The notes: generated by a model not told the origin, from the sequence alone. Shown: positions 23,376-34,531, counted from the first letter of the stretch. The stretch is 64,000 nt of DNA from Muricea muricata (GCA_963855995.1 OY979727.1:9146446-9210445), one strand, 5' to 3'. Translations and numbers: made by a program.

Positions 23376-25547
23376 AGATAGGGTTTACCTGGCGATACAT
23401 TTGATCGGTCATGTGAAAACAAAACGACTATAACATACTAAAGTATTAAAGTTCTCAATAAATTACACCTTTGAAGTATCCGGACATTTTAAACAAATAA
23501 TTCATATAAAATTTTCGGATTAAATGTGAATGTTTTGCACGAATAATGCAAGATATTTTCTATTTTGTAATGATGATAACAACGTGATATTATTTTTAAT
23601 TAAGCAATTATTCTTTGTTTCGCAAATATTAATTAGATGAGAAAATTAAAATTTATGGTGACCAGTTGCAACGGTTCAATGAAGCGAAACATGTTCCTTT
23701 AATGAAACACCAGAGTGTCTCTTGTGGTTCTTATTTTTATGAAGTTGCGCTTTAGTAACGGAAGTGTATTCATTGCAGAAGAATTTTGAAAAGTCTATCG
23801 ATATGAAATCTGATTATTTTACAGCAAAACTTTTAGGTATATAGATAAAGATCACTATCGATGGTAAGGGTTGATTTATCTGGAACATCGTTCTTGAACC
23901 TGATTAAACTTGACCGACAACATGCACGCGAATCTGGGCAATCAATCGATTACGTCTATCCGAAAAGCGTTTAAAAGATATCGCTACAGCACGGCAAACA
24001 AGAAGGAATTCGTGATAACGAGGAGCTAATCTTAATATCAAAGCCCGCCGCTAAGTCCAGAGTTTACACTAGGGTCTGACCTGATAACACCAGTGCAAAC
24101 ACAAACGATGATTCTGCTAGTTATTTATACCGGCGCCCAAACACGGTCAATACAGCTTAAATCGAAGTGATAATTCAATGCGTCAATAGACCTAAAACCC
24201 TTTCAAAACACGCCAATGCTTGTAAGATGTGTTTGGCTGACTTGCATATTTGCCAGTTAGTGGAATTAGCAGGCTTGCTTTGAACGAATACACTTGTGAA
24301 AACTAAATTACGGTTGAAACAACGGAGATACTGAAGAGGCTTACAACGTTGTACATTTTATCACAGCTTTTTCATTAAACCCTCAAACGATCTGTTTAGA
24401 TTAACGGGTTTTCTTTGACGTTGCGCAATTTTGACTGATTACGAAGGGCAAAGAGAGACGGTGAGGGGTGTGGGCGGAGGGCGTGTGCTCGTTTGAGGCC
24501 CCTTCCAAAGGAAAGCTTGTCTATGGCAAAGGTAGAGGCTGGCCTTGAAGTTTTAATGTACAAAACAAAAGATTTTTCTTTTTAAAAGGTAAATGTGTCT
24601 CAATTTAAGTGGAAATCACCCAAATGTCGAAATTCAGGCTGAGAAAAGTTGAGAAAAATTTATCACAAACTCAAGTCCTCCAGCAGTAACTGAACTTACT
24701 GCGATGCCGGTCTAATGCTCTGACAACAGATCTATACGCAGCAAGCTGACAAAATAAAGCGTAATTCATGTATATTTAAGGTTGTAATAATGCCTTCGGT
24801 GATGATAAATTTTTCTCAACTGTTACATCCCGACATTCATGCTTGCATGTTATCAAAGTCACAACTAAGCTGTTACATGCTGCCACTTTTCTTGCACCTT
24901 ACCTTACAGACGAATGTTATTCTCACATAGGCTAATGTTAGTAGTCGGAAGTGCTTACTCTGTGCCATTTTTCATAGCATTTCTTTTGAAATTTAGCTCT
25001 AATGAGGTTACAAACTATAAAGCAAAATGGGAAACAGACACACACGCAGAGTTTTTGAAACTACATTTCAAATAGCCAAAATTTACTTCTAAGTTGCAAC
25101 GTTTACAATGAAACAAAGTATGTCAGACTGCAAACAGTCTAACATGAGAGCATTCAAACATCTGACTGGTGACAAAAAAGGACACAAAAGTAATAAAATT
25201 AAACTGAAATAGGAAACAAAGACGTACATGCTTAGGTAAACAGTGAACCTGCTTGGCATTGTCTTGGTGCTAACAAGTCGGCTTGTTTCTAAATTTGTTG
25301 CAAACAATGCGCCAATAACGCCGTCATTGTTAAATTAAAAACAAATATATAAAGCTCCGTGGAAATAACTTTGGCAGCTAAGACTCCTTGCTTGTGTATC
25401 CATTTCGTGAAAACACGCGTTATAATGCCAGTCAATCTACTGAGTACTGGGTCACATTATGTTATAATGTGTGGACAATGCTTGCTTTTTAAGTTATAAT
25501 CTATATCAGTAGAATCATACTAGTATACTATTGCAAATGCTGTAATT
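23376..25547. other. non-coding interval
   Basis: No gene, RNA gene or strong repeat recognised. I looked here for the missing LIM1 exon of the Lmx gene and did not find its Cys/His pattern. The minus-strand frame 25089-25307 is unremarkable. Confidence 0.5.
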
Positions 25548-25800
25548 TGATTGGTTACTCTACTCGCTATCTATTCCTTAATAGATAGCGAGTAGCGAAA
25601 CAATCATCTTCCTATAGAGATTTCTTTTAAAAAAATTGCTTAAAAATCAAATTTTTTGTTGAATATTCCATGTTTGACCTCTGATTCTACTAAAACAATT
25701 AGATTACTCGCTCTCGATTTCTATGCGGTGATAGTTGATTCGGGCTTCGCCCTCATCAACTATCACCGCATAGAAATCTCGAGCTCGTAATCAAATTGTT
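25548..25800. repeat. paired foldback hairpins
   Basis: First hairpin: CTCGCTATCTATT.../...AATAGATAGCGAG (25561-25595). Second: GATTTCTATGCGGTGATAGT.../...ACTATCACCGCATAGAAATC around a GGGCTTCGCCC loop (25708-25788). TGTAATTTGATTGG (25540) and TACGAGCTCGAG-type sequence at the far end suggest one composite element. Confidence 0.65.
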
Positions 25801-26039
25801 AATTATCCAAAGAGGTCTATCGTACCACAGTCAATCATAAAAAAGTTGATTTTATTCCTGTACCAGAGAAATGCGAATGTTACAGTTTTCAAATCTTAGC
25901 CAGAAACCGCGAGTAAGGAATTTGTAGTGTCATTATGCATATTCCACGTAGCTTTTTGTAATATCGACTTCCCTCCTGTTGATGTCGACCATTTGTAAAT
26001 AAAACAAAAAAACATATACGTATACATACATACATCTGC

Positions 26040-26650
26040 ATGATCTAACTATGGCTATGCTTGACTTAGCAGCGAAATCTGATCTGTAGAACATCAAGGT
26101 AACTCGCACTCAAAAAACATGTATATAAACTGTACATACATGATGTGATCAGGCTCTATATAACTCTACCCTACAACAGCTGTCTACAGCAATGTAGCTC
26201 ACATTAGAGACCACACACTATATATCATTCGTTTGCATGCATTATTTAACTCGACTTAACTCGGCAGTGAGTTAAACAGGTTACTATCAGGTAGCTCATA
26301 CTCAGCAGCGAGTTCACAGAACACAGGATCACTAAAGATAGCTCACATTTAAGAACATGTACTACCTCTACATGATCTAACCTGACATGGTTAACTCAGC
26401 TGGAGCTCTAAACAACATCAGATCACTTTAAGACAGCTCACAGTGAAAAATATGTACAACCTCTACATGATGTAACCATGCTCAACTCAGCAGGGAATTC
26501 TGTCAGATCACGTTACGATATAGCTCACATTCAAGAACAAGTACTAACTCTGCATGTCTCGCAAAATCTTAGCCATCTTTCGACACAAAACCACATTTAC
26601 CATAAGATAGCCCACATTTAAAAACACGTACTACCTCGGCATTCAACCAT
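26040..26650 (+). repeat. diverged tandem repeat, ~110-bp unit
   Basis: Recurring order TACATGAT(C/G)TAAC, AACTCAGC, GATCAC, ATAGCTCACA.TTAAGAACA and TGTACTACCTC at roughly 110-bp steps, about five degenerate copies. Confidence 0.5.
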
Positions 26651-27989
26651 ACCTAAGGACGCAACTTATTCCTTCAGCAAATTCATCTAAAGGAAGTTCA
26701 TTAAAAAATGCCCGGTGATGATTCAACCAGACTCAAATCACACACCCAATTTGTCATTGTCACTTCACCAATCACAGTTCTTGAGTTTAAGTACATAATG
26801 GCATTATTACATTGTATAACCTATTAATTTCCTTATCACAAAAACCTCAAGTGCCGTTTCAGTACCCTTCGCGATATTTCGCCTAAGGGAGTCAACGTAT
26901 TGTTTTCCTTTTTACGCTCACACAAAAGCTTTTGTAAATAAGGAAGGCTTTGCAATGTCGACAATTACGGCCAAGCCGGGAGCGAAAAAAGGTGAAAAAA
27001 GGGGGGGGGGGGAGCAGAATTCTAATTGCATTTTTTCCTTTCTGCCACTTCAAGCAGGTTGTTTTTTGCCGCTATTCTGATGTTTCATTTTGAAAGCTAA
27101 AATAAGACTAACTAAAATATTGTCTTAAAAAGAATGAAAATTGCAAAGGGTACTTTGCACACGAACTTGGCCTGTTCTTCGCATTTGGTTATAAGCTGAA
27201 GTACAATGTACCTGCCAGGGCAACACGTTCAATATTGAGGAGATTCTTGCCTAGCTGTAACACATCACCCAATATCTAAATGACACAGTAAGCAACTCTG
27301 GAATACATCGCTTACTTTTGTTTCAGAGTACACATATCACTTTTAGAAAGTCATGTGGAACAACGCATCATATATACTATATACAAGTATATAGAAAGTA
27401 AAACTGGCGATAAAAATGCGATATCAGAATTTAAATGTGTGGTCGGCATATTTGGGCACGATAAAAACATGCGCCTGATAAAAACATTGCTGATTTTTTC
27501 GCTATTACTACAAGCGTAGATAACAGCGATGGACGAATAGGATCTGAGCCACCGCGAGGAAAACTAATAGTCGCTCTTTATGTTAATTGCGCGATAATTC
27601 TTCAACTAATTGGAAAAGCAGTTTGCGCTATTAGGCCCGCCGAGTAACACATATGCGCCTTCGCGCGTCAGGCCTTATCAATTTAAGAGCATGAAATCAT
27701 TGTTCCTGCACGTACAGTATTGGTTTTGACGCAACGGTAATATTATCAACAAAGATTATACAAGAATGCCACTCTGTGAGAAAGATAATCGCTGCAATTC
27801 CATGGAGTGAAAATGGGGCGTTCCATAACAGAAGAGTATCTTAATCAAAACATGCTGAAAGAGAACAAGTCAAATGAATATGCAGCTTACGGATCTACTA
27901 TAGGAAGGAATTCTGCGATAGGCACATTGGCACTACTCTGCGGGACAAAAATGCAGCAAGTAAAAATTTAATGATACCCACTCCAAAAT
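26651..27989. other. non-coding interval
   Basis: No gene recognised. A poly-G run lies at 27001-27012. Confidence 0.5.
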
Positions 27990-28029
27990 GTCAACATATA
28001 CAATACATAAGCAATCTTTAGTTCTTGTT

Positions 28030-28415
28030 CTCGTTTAGCTTACGCCAAAAAATTAGAAAACCTCTCTTGAAAATTCTCGCTTGTCAACTGTTATTAACGT
28101 CTGTGCAATTCTTGTTCTGGATTGACTCGACCATGAGAGTTCAGAAAACTCTCACTTGTCAACCATGATATACCTCTTGTTCTCGTTTGACCAAGACATA
28201 CTAGTTGAGAAAACTCTCATTTAAACTCTCGCTTGCCAACTATCATCAACTCTCATGCAACTCTTGTTCTCGTTTGACCACGACATAAGAGCTGAGAAAC
28301 CCTCATACAAACTCCAGCTTGTCAACTCTCATAATACAACTCTTGTTCTCGTTTGACCTGGAAACGAGAGTTTAGAAAACTCTCATACAAACTATCGCTT
28401 AACCCACCCTCATTC
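28030..28415 (+). repeat. tandem repeat, ~85-90-bp unit
   Basis: Four to five degenerate copies of CTTGTTCTCGTTTGACC...GAGAGTT.AGAAAACTCTCA...CGCTTGTCAACT. The CTCTCAT/ATGAGAG content gives each unit weak internal dyad symmetry. Confidence 0.65.
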
Positions 28416-29231
28416 TCATAATCTCACTAAAGTTATGCAAGCCATATCATACAGCAAAGTCATATGCATAATTGGAAAAACACATGGGAGATATGTTTCT
28501 ACATAAAATAGTTAAGATAGCGGCGTCCATCCCATCAAATCTAACTAAAAGATCGTCTAGCGATACGAGAACTTACACACACACAAAAGGGCATCACATT
28601 AAATTTTTGAGCAGATACAAGAGTTTAAGAGAGAGTTAATCACATTTGTGCAAAGCCAAAACCAAGAAAAGTTCACAGTATCTCCTCGCAGGAATTCAAA
28701 GTATGGAATTATTTTGAGGTCTAAGCGTGCCGTGCTCATGATCAAAGCAAACTAGCGCCCTTATATCTGTCAAGACGCGTAGAAGTATTTGTCAACCGTT
28801 CAGTCTTTGCATTAAACGATACCACATGCCAACTGAGATATGCAACCACGTTGGGTGGCAAAAGTAAGCAAGGGGAAGTCATGTATGAATTCAGACGATC
28901 GGAAACGCCCTCAACTGTGCCAGCGCAGGTAAACGGGTAACCTCGGATACTAAGTGTTTTGTCTTATTTTTTACGCTGCTATTCAAGCTTGGCTAAAGTT
29001 TGTTAACGCTTGTTCATATATACTCAACCATGTAAATCCGCGATCGTTTCAAAATCCTTAATAGGCGCCTAGCTTTCTGCGTTACAATAATATGGCATTG
29101 TAAATAAATAATCTAAATTAATACTTGCATACATTTTTTTATTCTTGTATATACTATAACACTTAATAATTAAACTCTTTGGCTGCAAGAAGGTTCTTTC
29201 AATTTATAATTTATTGATCTATATATAGAGA
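28416..29231. other. non-coding interval
   Basis: No gene or strong repeat recognised. Confidence 0.5.
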
Positions 29232-29392
29232 TTACTTCATGGTTGGTGAGTGCGTACGATTTTTATTCACGAGTTGTGAAGGATCGTTAAACGAACGAGT
29301 GAGCGCAGCGAACGAGTGAGTTTAGCGATCCTTCACAACGAGTGAATAATAAAAATCGTATAAACGAACCAACCATGAAGTAATTTGTTTAT
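29232..29392. repeat. hairpin element
   Basis: ATTACTTCATGGTTGG...TGTGAAGGATCG pairs with CGATCCTTCACA...CCAACCATGAAGTAAT around GAGTGAGCGCAGCGAACGAG. A further hairpin-like segment with AACGATAAATTTTCAC / GTGAAATTTTATCGTT lies at about 29726-29808. Confidence 0.75.
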
Positions 29393-29969
29393 TACATGAG
29401 TATAAAGATGAGTGTATAAAGATACGGATATATCTTACTGACAAAAACAAATACTCAAGCAAAATATTAAAATGGAATTTCTTACCATTTATTGCTTTGT
29501 TTTCTTGCTGAAAATGAAACCATGAGGTTTATTTCAAGTTAATGAGGCCACGAATGTCGTCGTTATGATTTTAGGTGGTTGTTTTATCAGTGAAATTGTC
29601 TTAAATCTCTCTTTTCGGTGAGTTAAAAAAATACTTGTAAAATCAGACTCCATGTTTACACTAGCCTGCGAGCAGGTGTTGCACGTTCGGGTCAGCCAAT
29701 CAGAACACTGAACGATAAATTTTCACTGGTGAAAAAACATCGTTCGTCCAATCAAAGGCCGTGAACGATGATTTTTCACCGAGTGAAATTTTATCGTTCT
29801 TGATGCCGATTGGCTATTGCTAATTTGGAACGATTATTACGCACAGCCTAATCGATGAATAAATCTCTATACTCCTGTAATAAATCTAGTTACTTATGTA
29901 GACTGATACAATAGAGTGTGGTAGCATTCTCTGCTGCCCAATTTAAATAAACTCTGTTTAGTTAAGTTC

Positions 29970-30250
29970 AATAATAGATGATCCTTACAGGACCTCTAGG
30001 AAGAACAATTTGGAACTGATAGAGTTATCCAGTATAAATAAAGTTAGTTTAGTTTAGGTTTGCTCCTGTAATAACACTGGATCAATAAGAGATGATCCTT
30101 ACAGGACCTCTAGGAAGAACAGTTTGGAACTGATAAAGTTATCCAGTATAAATAAAGTTAGTCTAATTTTACGTTTAATCCTTACTGGACCTCTAGGACG
30201 AATAGTTTAGAGCTGACATCAAAGTTATCTGGAGTAAATGAAGCCAGTTT
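29970..30250 (+). repeat. three tandem copies upstream of the LIM2 exon
   Basis: Each copy has GATCCTTACAGGACCTCTAG, then GGAACTGATA.AGTTATC and AGTATAAATAAAGTTAGT. Starts lie near 29978, 30091 and 30178. The third copy is more diverged. It ends about 110 bp before the Lmx LIM2 exon. Confidence 0.75.
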
Positions 30251-30360
30251 AGAGAGAACAATGGAGCAAAAAATTATCGAACTCAATCGAGACTACATCT
30301 TTGGCACGAAGTATTATACCAAATCTGACTAACCTTATTTTCATGTCATTTCTCTATCAG

Positions 30361-30578
30361 GTTATTTGGAACGAAATGCAGCCGTTGTGGCGAGTCAATC
30401 CCGTCCAACGAGTTAGTGATGAGAACCGCTGGTCATGTGTACCACATCAACTGTTTTGCGTGTGTGGTGTGCGAGTGTCGGCTGGAGAAAGGGCAGGAGT
30501 TTGCGCTAAAAGATAACAAATTTTATTGTAAAGAACACTTCACGCAACTTTCGAATATCAATAACATAAAACAAGAAA
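30361..30578 (+). CDS. Lmx: Lmx LIM2-domain exon
   Basis: Begins after CTCTATCAG with the last base of a split codon (phase 2) and reads [20 protein letters not shown] onward to INNIKQE, ending A|GTAAGT. Zinc ligands appear as C-x2-C, then H-x2-C, C-x2-C and C-x2-H (KCSRC, YHINC, CVVC, YCKEH). The eighth ligand is His where human LMX1 proteins have Asp. The opening LF..KC matches the LIM1/LIM2 junction of LMX1 proteins, which identifies this as LIM2. A LIM1 exon ending in a CA-starting split codon (Gln or His) is expected upstream. Confidence 0.92.
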
Positions 30579-33500
30579 GTAAGTGCTTATTAAAATCTTG
30601 ATGACGTTTTTGGCAATACACTTCGTTTTTGGCAATACACTTCTTTTTTATCAATAGCGGCGCCACCTTGAATCGCGATGCATTCTGGTCAGGGGAAAAA
30701 ACAAGGAAATTAAAGAGCAATCCCTCACCCTCACCCCCACTAGAGCACAGGCCCACAACTTTGAAATTCAACATTACCGCAAAAATGGTAAATCTCAATA
30801 TACTGCCTATTTCAAGTAAAGCTGAGTTAAAATTCTTTACATTCGCTAGATCTATCATCTTCCCCCACCTGTTCGCGGGAATGTAGCCCACAACTTTAAA
30901 CTTGAAAATTACCGCAAAACTTGCAAATCACAATACACTACCTATTTCGGATAAAGCTGAGCTAAAATCCTTTACATTCGCTACATCTATCACCCCCTCC
31001 CCCCAATACAAAATTGCCTTCAAAAAATACACGAATCCCCACAAAAGTTTATTTATTTATTTATTTAACTTTGCCAATGAACAAACAGCACATTACGTTC
31101 ACAAATATAGACAATTGGCAGGGTACACGCAACAGCTTGCGCCAATTACAGCGGCCCTCTATATAAATATGGTACAACAAACAATAAAGCTAATAACAAC
31201 ACGAGATTTCACAGGACAGATTACGACACTTGTTACAGGACAAACATACGGATTTCCATGTTCTTGGATCATCTACATCGAAAACGTTTTTAACAGCTAG
31301 TTGGTAATATTTATAAAGACCAGATTTAAACTGGGTTAAGCTGATGTTAATGCCTGTCAGTTCCTTTGGCAGGATATTCCAAAGTCTGGTTGTTCTGTTC
31401 AAATATGATCTTTGGTATGTGGTGGTCTTGCATCGGTTTGTCGAAAATGCTAAATGATCAGTGTCGGATGATCTGGTTTCTCTTCTGTTATTATTTGTAG
31501 TTGATGGTAGTAAGTTAGTGTCAACGCTTACATGACCATGTATTAGTTTGTAGAATAAAACAATGTCTAAGAACTCATGCCAATAACATAATGTAATAAG
31601 GCCTAACAATAAGAGCCGTTGTTGGTAGGTGGTGTCACAGCGGAAGGGTAGGTCTAACACATACTTTGTCGCACGTCGTTGAGTTCTTTCTGCCTGTTTG
31701 ATTAAAGTTACAGTTTGCGGCGCCCAAATTTGTGATCCGTAGCATAGCTGGGAACGAACAAGAGATAAATATAGCGTGCGACGAATAGCAATGTCTTTGA
31801 TGTTTAGTGTTGCTCTTCGTACAAATCCTAAAGCTTTAGTTGCTTTGGTGCACTGGTATTCGACATGCCTAGACCACGTTAAGTCAGATGACGTTAAAAT
31901 TCCTAGATCACGCTCACAGTCTGTGCATTCAAAGATAGTGTAATGTAACTTATATGGATGAACGATTTTGTTGCGTTTACGAGTGACTCTCAACACTTTG
32001 CATTTACTGGGATTTAGTCAAATCAAGTGAAGTGAAATTAGGTGTGCGAGTCATCCCTACTTACAGCTGGGAGCTGAGCTTAATAGGGAAGGAAGAACGT
32101 TATCTTAGTTAAGTGTGTTACTTCCTCCATACCTTCCGACAAGGCTTCGAACTGACTTCAAACGATGATTTGAATATTTTTCTTTGCTGACTTGTTAATA
32201 TCGTTCGAGGTCTCTTTGCCGGCTTCTTGCCGTCCGAATCTGTGTCGCTGTCGGGGTCTTCACTGTCCGAATTATTGTGCTTTCAAAATACAATTGAAAA
32301 TGGTAAGCTTCAGCGCTCGTTGGGTGTTTACAGGGGGTCCATATCTTATAGAAGAGAAGAGGGGAAGGGTTGACAATAGTTTGTAAGAGAGTTCACCTTG
32401 ATATGGCGGCAAAACACTGGCTTTTCACATCAAGGCCGCGGAGTCCATATCAACAAATATCCCTGCGCCCCTATGATTTTCATATAATTGACCACCGGCC
32501 TTTCTTCTTCCTTAGGGGAAGAAAATTCGGACAGTGAAGACCCCGACAGCGACACAGATTCGGACGGCAAGAAGCCGGCAAAGAGACCTCGAACGATATT
32601 AACAAGTCAGCAAAGAAAAATATTCAAATCATCGTTTGAAGTCAGTTCGAAGCCTTGTCGGAAGGTATGGAGGAAGTAACACACTTAACTAAGATAACGT
32701 TCTTCCTTCCCTATTAAGCTCAGCTCCCAGCTGTAAGTAGGGATGACTCGCACACCTAATTTCGCTTCACTTGATTTGACTTCGCCCAACAGACCACACC
32801 TTACCCCACCTGAACTCACCCCACCTCCCTAGACCTTACCCCCTCGCACCTCATCTTGCCTCACCATACCTCAGTTCACTTCACCCCACCACACTCACCC
32901 CTCCCACCTCATCCCACTTCCACTTCACTTTACTTCACCGACCACTTCACTTATTTATCACCAGGTCCGAGAAGAGTTATCACCTGAAACGGGACTTAGC
33001 GTGCGTGTTGTTCAAGTGTGGTTCCAAAATCAAAGAGCAAAGGTAAACATATATCAGCAGCATTAACAGATTGATATTGCCACAGTAAAATCGTCAACAT
33101 ACAAGCCCCTGCACACAATACTTCTAACCTTAATTTTTTATGCTAGATAAAGAAACTGGCCCGAAGGAATAATCCAGATTCTGATAACGCCGCCAGCTGT
33201 AGAGTGACAAATAGGCAGAGACCAGCAAAAAAGTCGAAGGAAGAAAAAGGTAGGAAACTTTACCAGAATAAGCCTCTGAATAATCCACTTGCGCAGCTAA
33301 AGCAGCCAGAAGTTGCAAAAAACTTGTCAATTTCACAAGCAGAATTCAGGCTAGTTGTAACTTGTCATTTACAGACTTGTTACAGCTTGTTGAGAGAACT
33401 TGCAGCAAGTCTGTGGATAACACGTTTTGACAACCAACTCTAAAAAAGTCTGCTGACAATGTAGACTTTTCGTCAACAAGCTGTCACAACTCACAAGCTA

Positions 33501-33991
33501 CGCGAATGCATCCTGATATCGGCTTGTTCATAATAATTCTGTTGCAAATTGGGGGGGGGGGGGGGAAGGGAAGTGGACAAGGAAAATTCCAGCACATTTT
33601 CTTAGACTAGATTGTTTAACCAGGACTAATTTCAAAAATCTTTATTTTACTTATAGAAAGTAAAAAAAATGCCAATGGCTGTGACACTCCTCTATCCATG
33701 GGGCCATCTGTCACCCTACCATTACCTCAAATGCCCCATTACACCAACCTAGGACCTGTCATAACCCCTGGACAATACCCTGGGGTGCCCAACCATATGC
33801 CCGGGATGATGGGCTTTCCTTTCCCGCCAAATATGAAAGCACTCGAACCCATACCAGAAATGTCACACTGGTCAGATAAACGGACTTTCTGTAATGGAGG
33901 ATCAAATGTCCGGTCAGGTGCCTTTCTCCGCCCCCTCGGGAACAGTCTCACGAGAGGAAACTTGATAACACAAAATGGTCAAAACCACTAA
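30361..33991 (+). CDS. Lmx: Lmx/LMX1-class LIM-homeodomain transcription factor (partial, five exons)
   Basis: The product is a nuclear DNA-binding regulator of the LIM-homeodomain family. Joined exons are 30361-30578, 32516-32664, 32965-33042, 33147-33249 and 33657-33991, all with GT..AG introns and matching phases (2, 1, 0, 0, 1). They encode a second LIM domain with eight zinc ligands, an acidic linker, a 60-residue homeodomain ([16 protein letters not shown]..., [24 protein letters not shown]) and a C-terminal region rich in Pro/Met. [12 protein letters not shown] and [13 protein letters not shown] followed by KKLARR are hallmarks of LMX1A/B. The first LIM domain and start codon are not found, so the gene begins further upstream or outside the window. 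Introns are small except the first, which holds a LINE and an inverted copy of the next exon. Subclass assignment is strong; a vertebrate LMX1A versus LMX1B distinction does not apply. Confidence 0.93.
30755..31020 (+). repeat. two tandem copies, ~130 bp
   Basis: CCCACAACTTTGAAATTCAA / CCCACAACTTTAAACTTGAA followed in both by ATTACCGCAAAA, CTGCCTATTTC/CTACCTATTTC, AAAGCTGAG and TTTACATTCGCTA. The plus and minus open frames across it (30523-30891 minus, 30629-30886 plus) are by-products. Confidence 0.75.
31040..32015 (-). mobile_element. 5'-truncated LINE with reverse transcriptase C-terminus
   Basis: The minus-strand frame 31996-31190 (268 aa) includes [37 protein letters not shown] and [15 protein letters not shown], then [12 protein letters not shown] and [13 protein letters not shown]. 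These are the conserved post-palm/thumb signatures of CR1/Jockey-group LINE reverse transcriptases (LGV.....LTW..HI, KA...LGFLRRN, R..LEYAS.VW.P, IE..QRRA.R.., R....WN.LP). The 3' end on this strand finishes in (AAAT)n tandem repeats near 31049-31066. The catalytic core is missing, so it is a truncated, dead copy. The open frame is intact, consistent with a young insertion. It lies antisense in the Lmx intron. Confidence 0.88.
32016..32273 (-). repeat. inverted copy of Lmx homeodomain exon and adjoining intron (arm 1)
   Basis: 258 bp matching 32524-32781 in reverse complement with one difference seen (T versus C at about 32033). It carries the exon from its ninth base through SKPCRK, the GTATGG donor and 117 bp of the following intron. 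It starts where the LINE sequence stops. In a primary Lmx transcript it would be antisense to the true exon. Confidence 0.93.
32516..32664 (+). CDS. Lmx: Lmx exon: acidic linker and homeodomain helix 1-2 start
   Basis: Completes the split codon from the LIM2 exon (A + GG) and reads [20 protein letters not shown], then [18 protein letters not shown] and [12 protein letters not shown], ending AAG|GTATGG. The strongly acidic linker precedes the basic N-terminal arm of the homeodomain. [11 protein letters not shown] is typical of LMX1 proteins. All but the first eight bases are duplicated in inverted orientation at 32016-32273. Confidence 0.93.
32524..32781 (+). repeat. inverted-repeat arm 2 containing the real exon
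   Basis: Counterpart of 32016-32273; the two arms are separated by a 250-bp spacer (32274-32523). Confidence 0.93.
32785..32945 (+). repeat. CACC/CTCAC-rich low-complexity tract in Lmx intron
   Basis: Irregular repeats of ACCCCACCT, CTTACC and TTCACTTC. It lies between the donor at 32665 and the acceptor at 32964 and has no coding potential. Confidence 0.7.
32965..33042 (+). CDS. Lmx: Lmx exon: homeodomain helices 2-3
   Basis: 26 codons in phase 0: [20 protein letters not shown] then QNQRAK, between CACCAG and GTAAAC. It holds the recognition helix with W48, F49, Q50, N51 and R53, the universal homeodomain residues, and the LMX-type [13 protein letters not shown]. Confidence 0.93.
33147..33249 (+). 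CDS. Lmx: Lmx exon: homeodomain C-terminus and basic tail
   Basis: Follows ATGCTAG and reads [18 protein letters not shown] onward to KKSKEEK, ending G|GTAGGA in phase 1. KKLARR directly after the homeodomain matches LMX1 proteins (human M versus I at the first residue). A second basic patch, RPAKKSK, may serve nuclear localisation. Confidence 0.9.
33657..33991 (+). CDS. Lmx: Lmx C-terminal exon
   Basis: Begins after ACTTATAG; the split codon G+AA restores [19 protein letters not shown], then [35 protein letters not shown], ending [10 protein letters not shown] and TAA at 33989-33991. The region is rich in Pro, Met and Gly, as in LMX1 C-termini, but I do not see the SLSDCF-type ending of vertebrate LMX1. 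Either this tail is divergent or a donor such as CAG|GTGCC near 33918 leads to a further exon. No clear AATAAA signal was found close downstream. Confidence 0.78.
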
Positions 33992-34463
33992 GAACTCATG
34001 CACGACATGCTGAATTCGTTTTAGCAAACTGCATTGTAAATAGGATAGGATAATAATAGGACTGTATATTTGATATGAGCAATACATTTAATGAATTCTG
34101 GCACCATAGAAATAGTGTATGTTGTGAAGTTGGTGTTGCCCTATTTAGCCTTCCCCCCATGCTAGGTGACAAAGATTAGAAATCTGCCATTTTGACTGCC
34201 AAAATCTTTGTTTTTGATGATTTGACAAAAAATCAGTTTACAGAAAAATGAGATAATTGATACAATTTTTGTTTCGGTAAAGCAAGGGTATGAGAAAGGG
34301 TACATATTTAGCAGGGACTGCAATTATGCAAATGAACCAGCTTCATGGACACTAACCAGGTTATATCAATCCCCTCAAAAAAATTAAATGCTTTTTCTAT
34401 GGTGTGAAACTTGCCATTATAATGAGCTTGTTGGTATTACAGACAATTCCTTGATAGAATCTG

Positions 34464-34531
<68 letters not shown>

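Larger units (their letters stand above)
30579..32515 (+). other. Lmx intron after the LIM2 exon
   Basis: 1937 bp, GTAAGT donor and CCTTAG acceptor. It contains a roughly 130-bp direct duplication (30755-31020), an antisense LINE remnant (31040-32015), an inverted copy of the next exon (32016-32273) and a 250-bp remainder ending in a pyrimidine-rich tract. Confidence 0.8.

Noticed and set aside
30301..30516. Open frame reading MARSIIPNLTNLIF across the LIM2 exon
   Set aside because: Wrong frame and begins in the intron at TTG; the real reading frame has the complete LIM zinc-ligand pattern.
30523..30891. 122-codon minus-strand open frame
   Set aside because: Runs antisense across the LIM2 exon end and an intronic tandem duplication; no domain.
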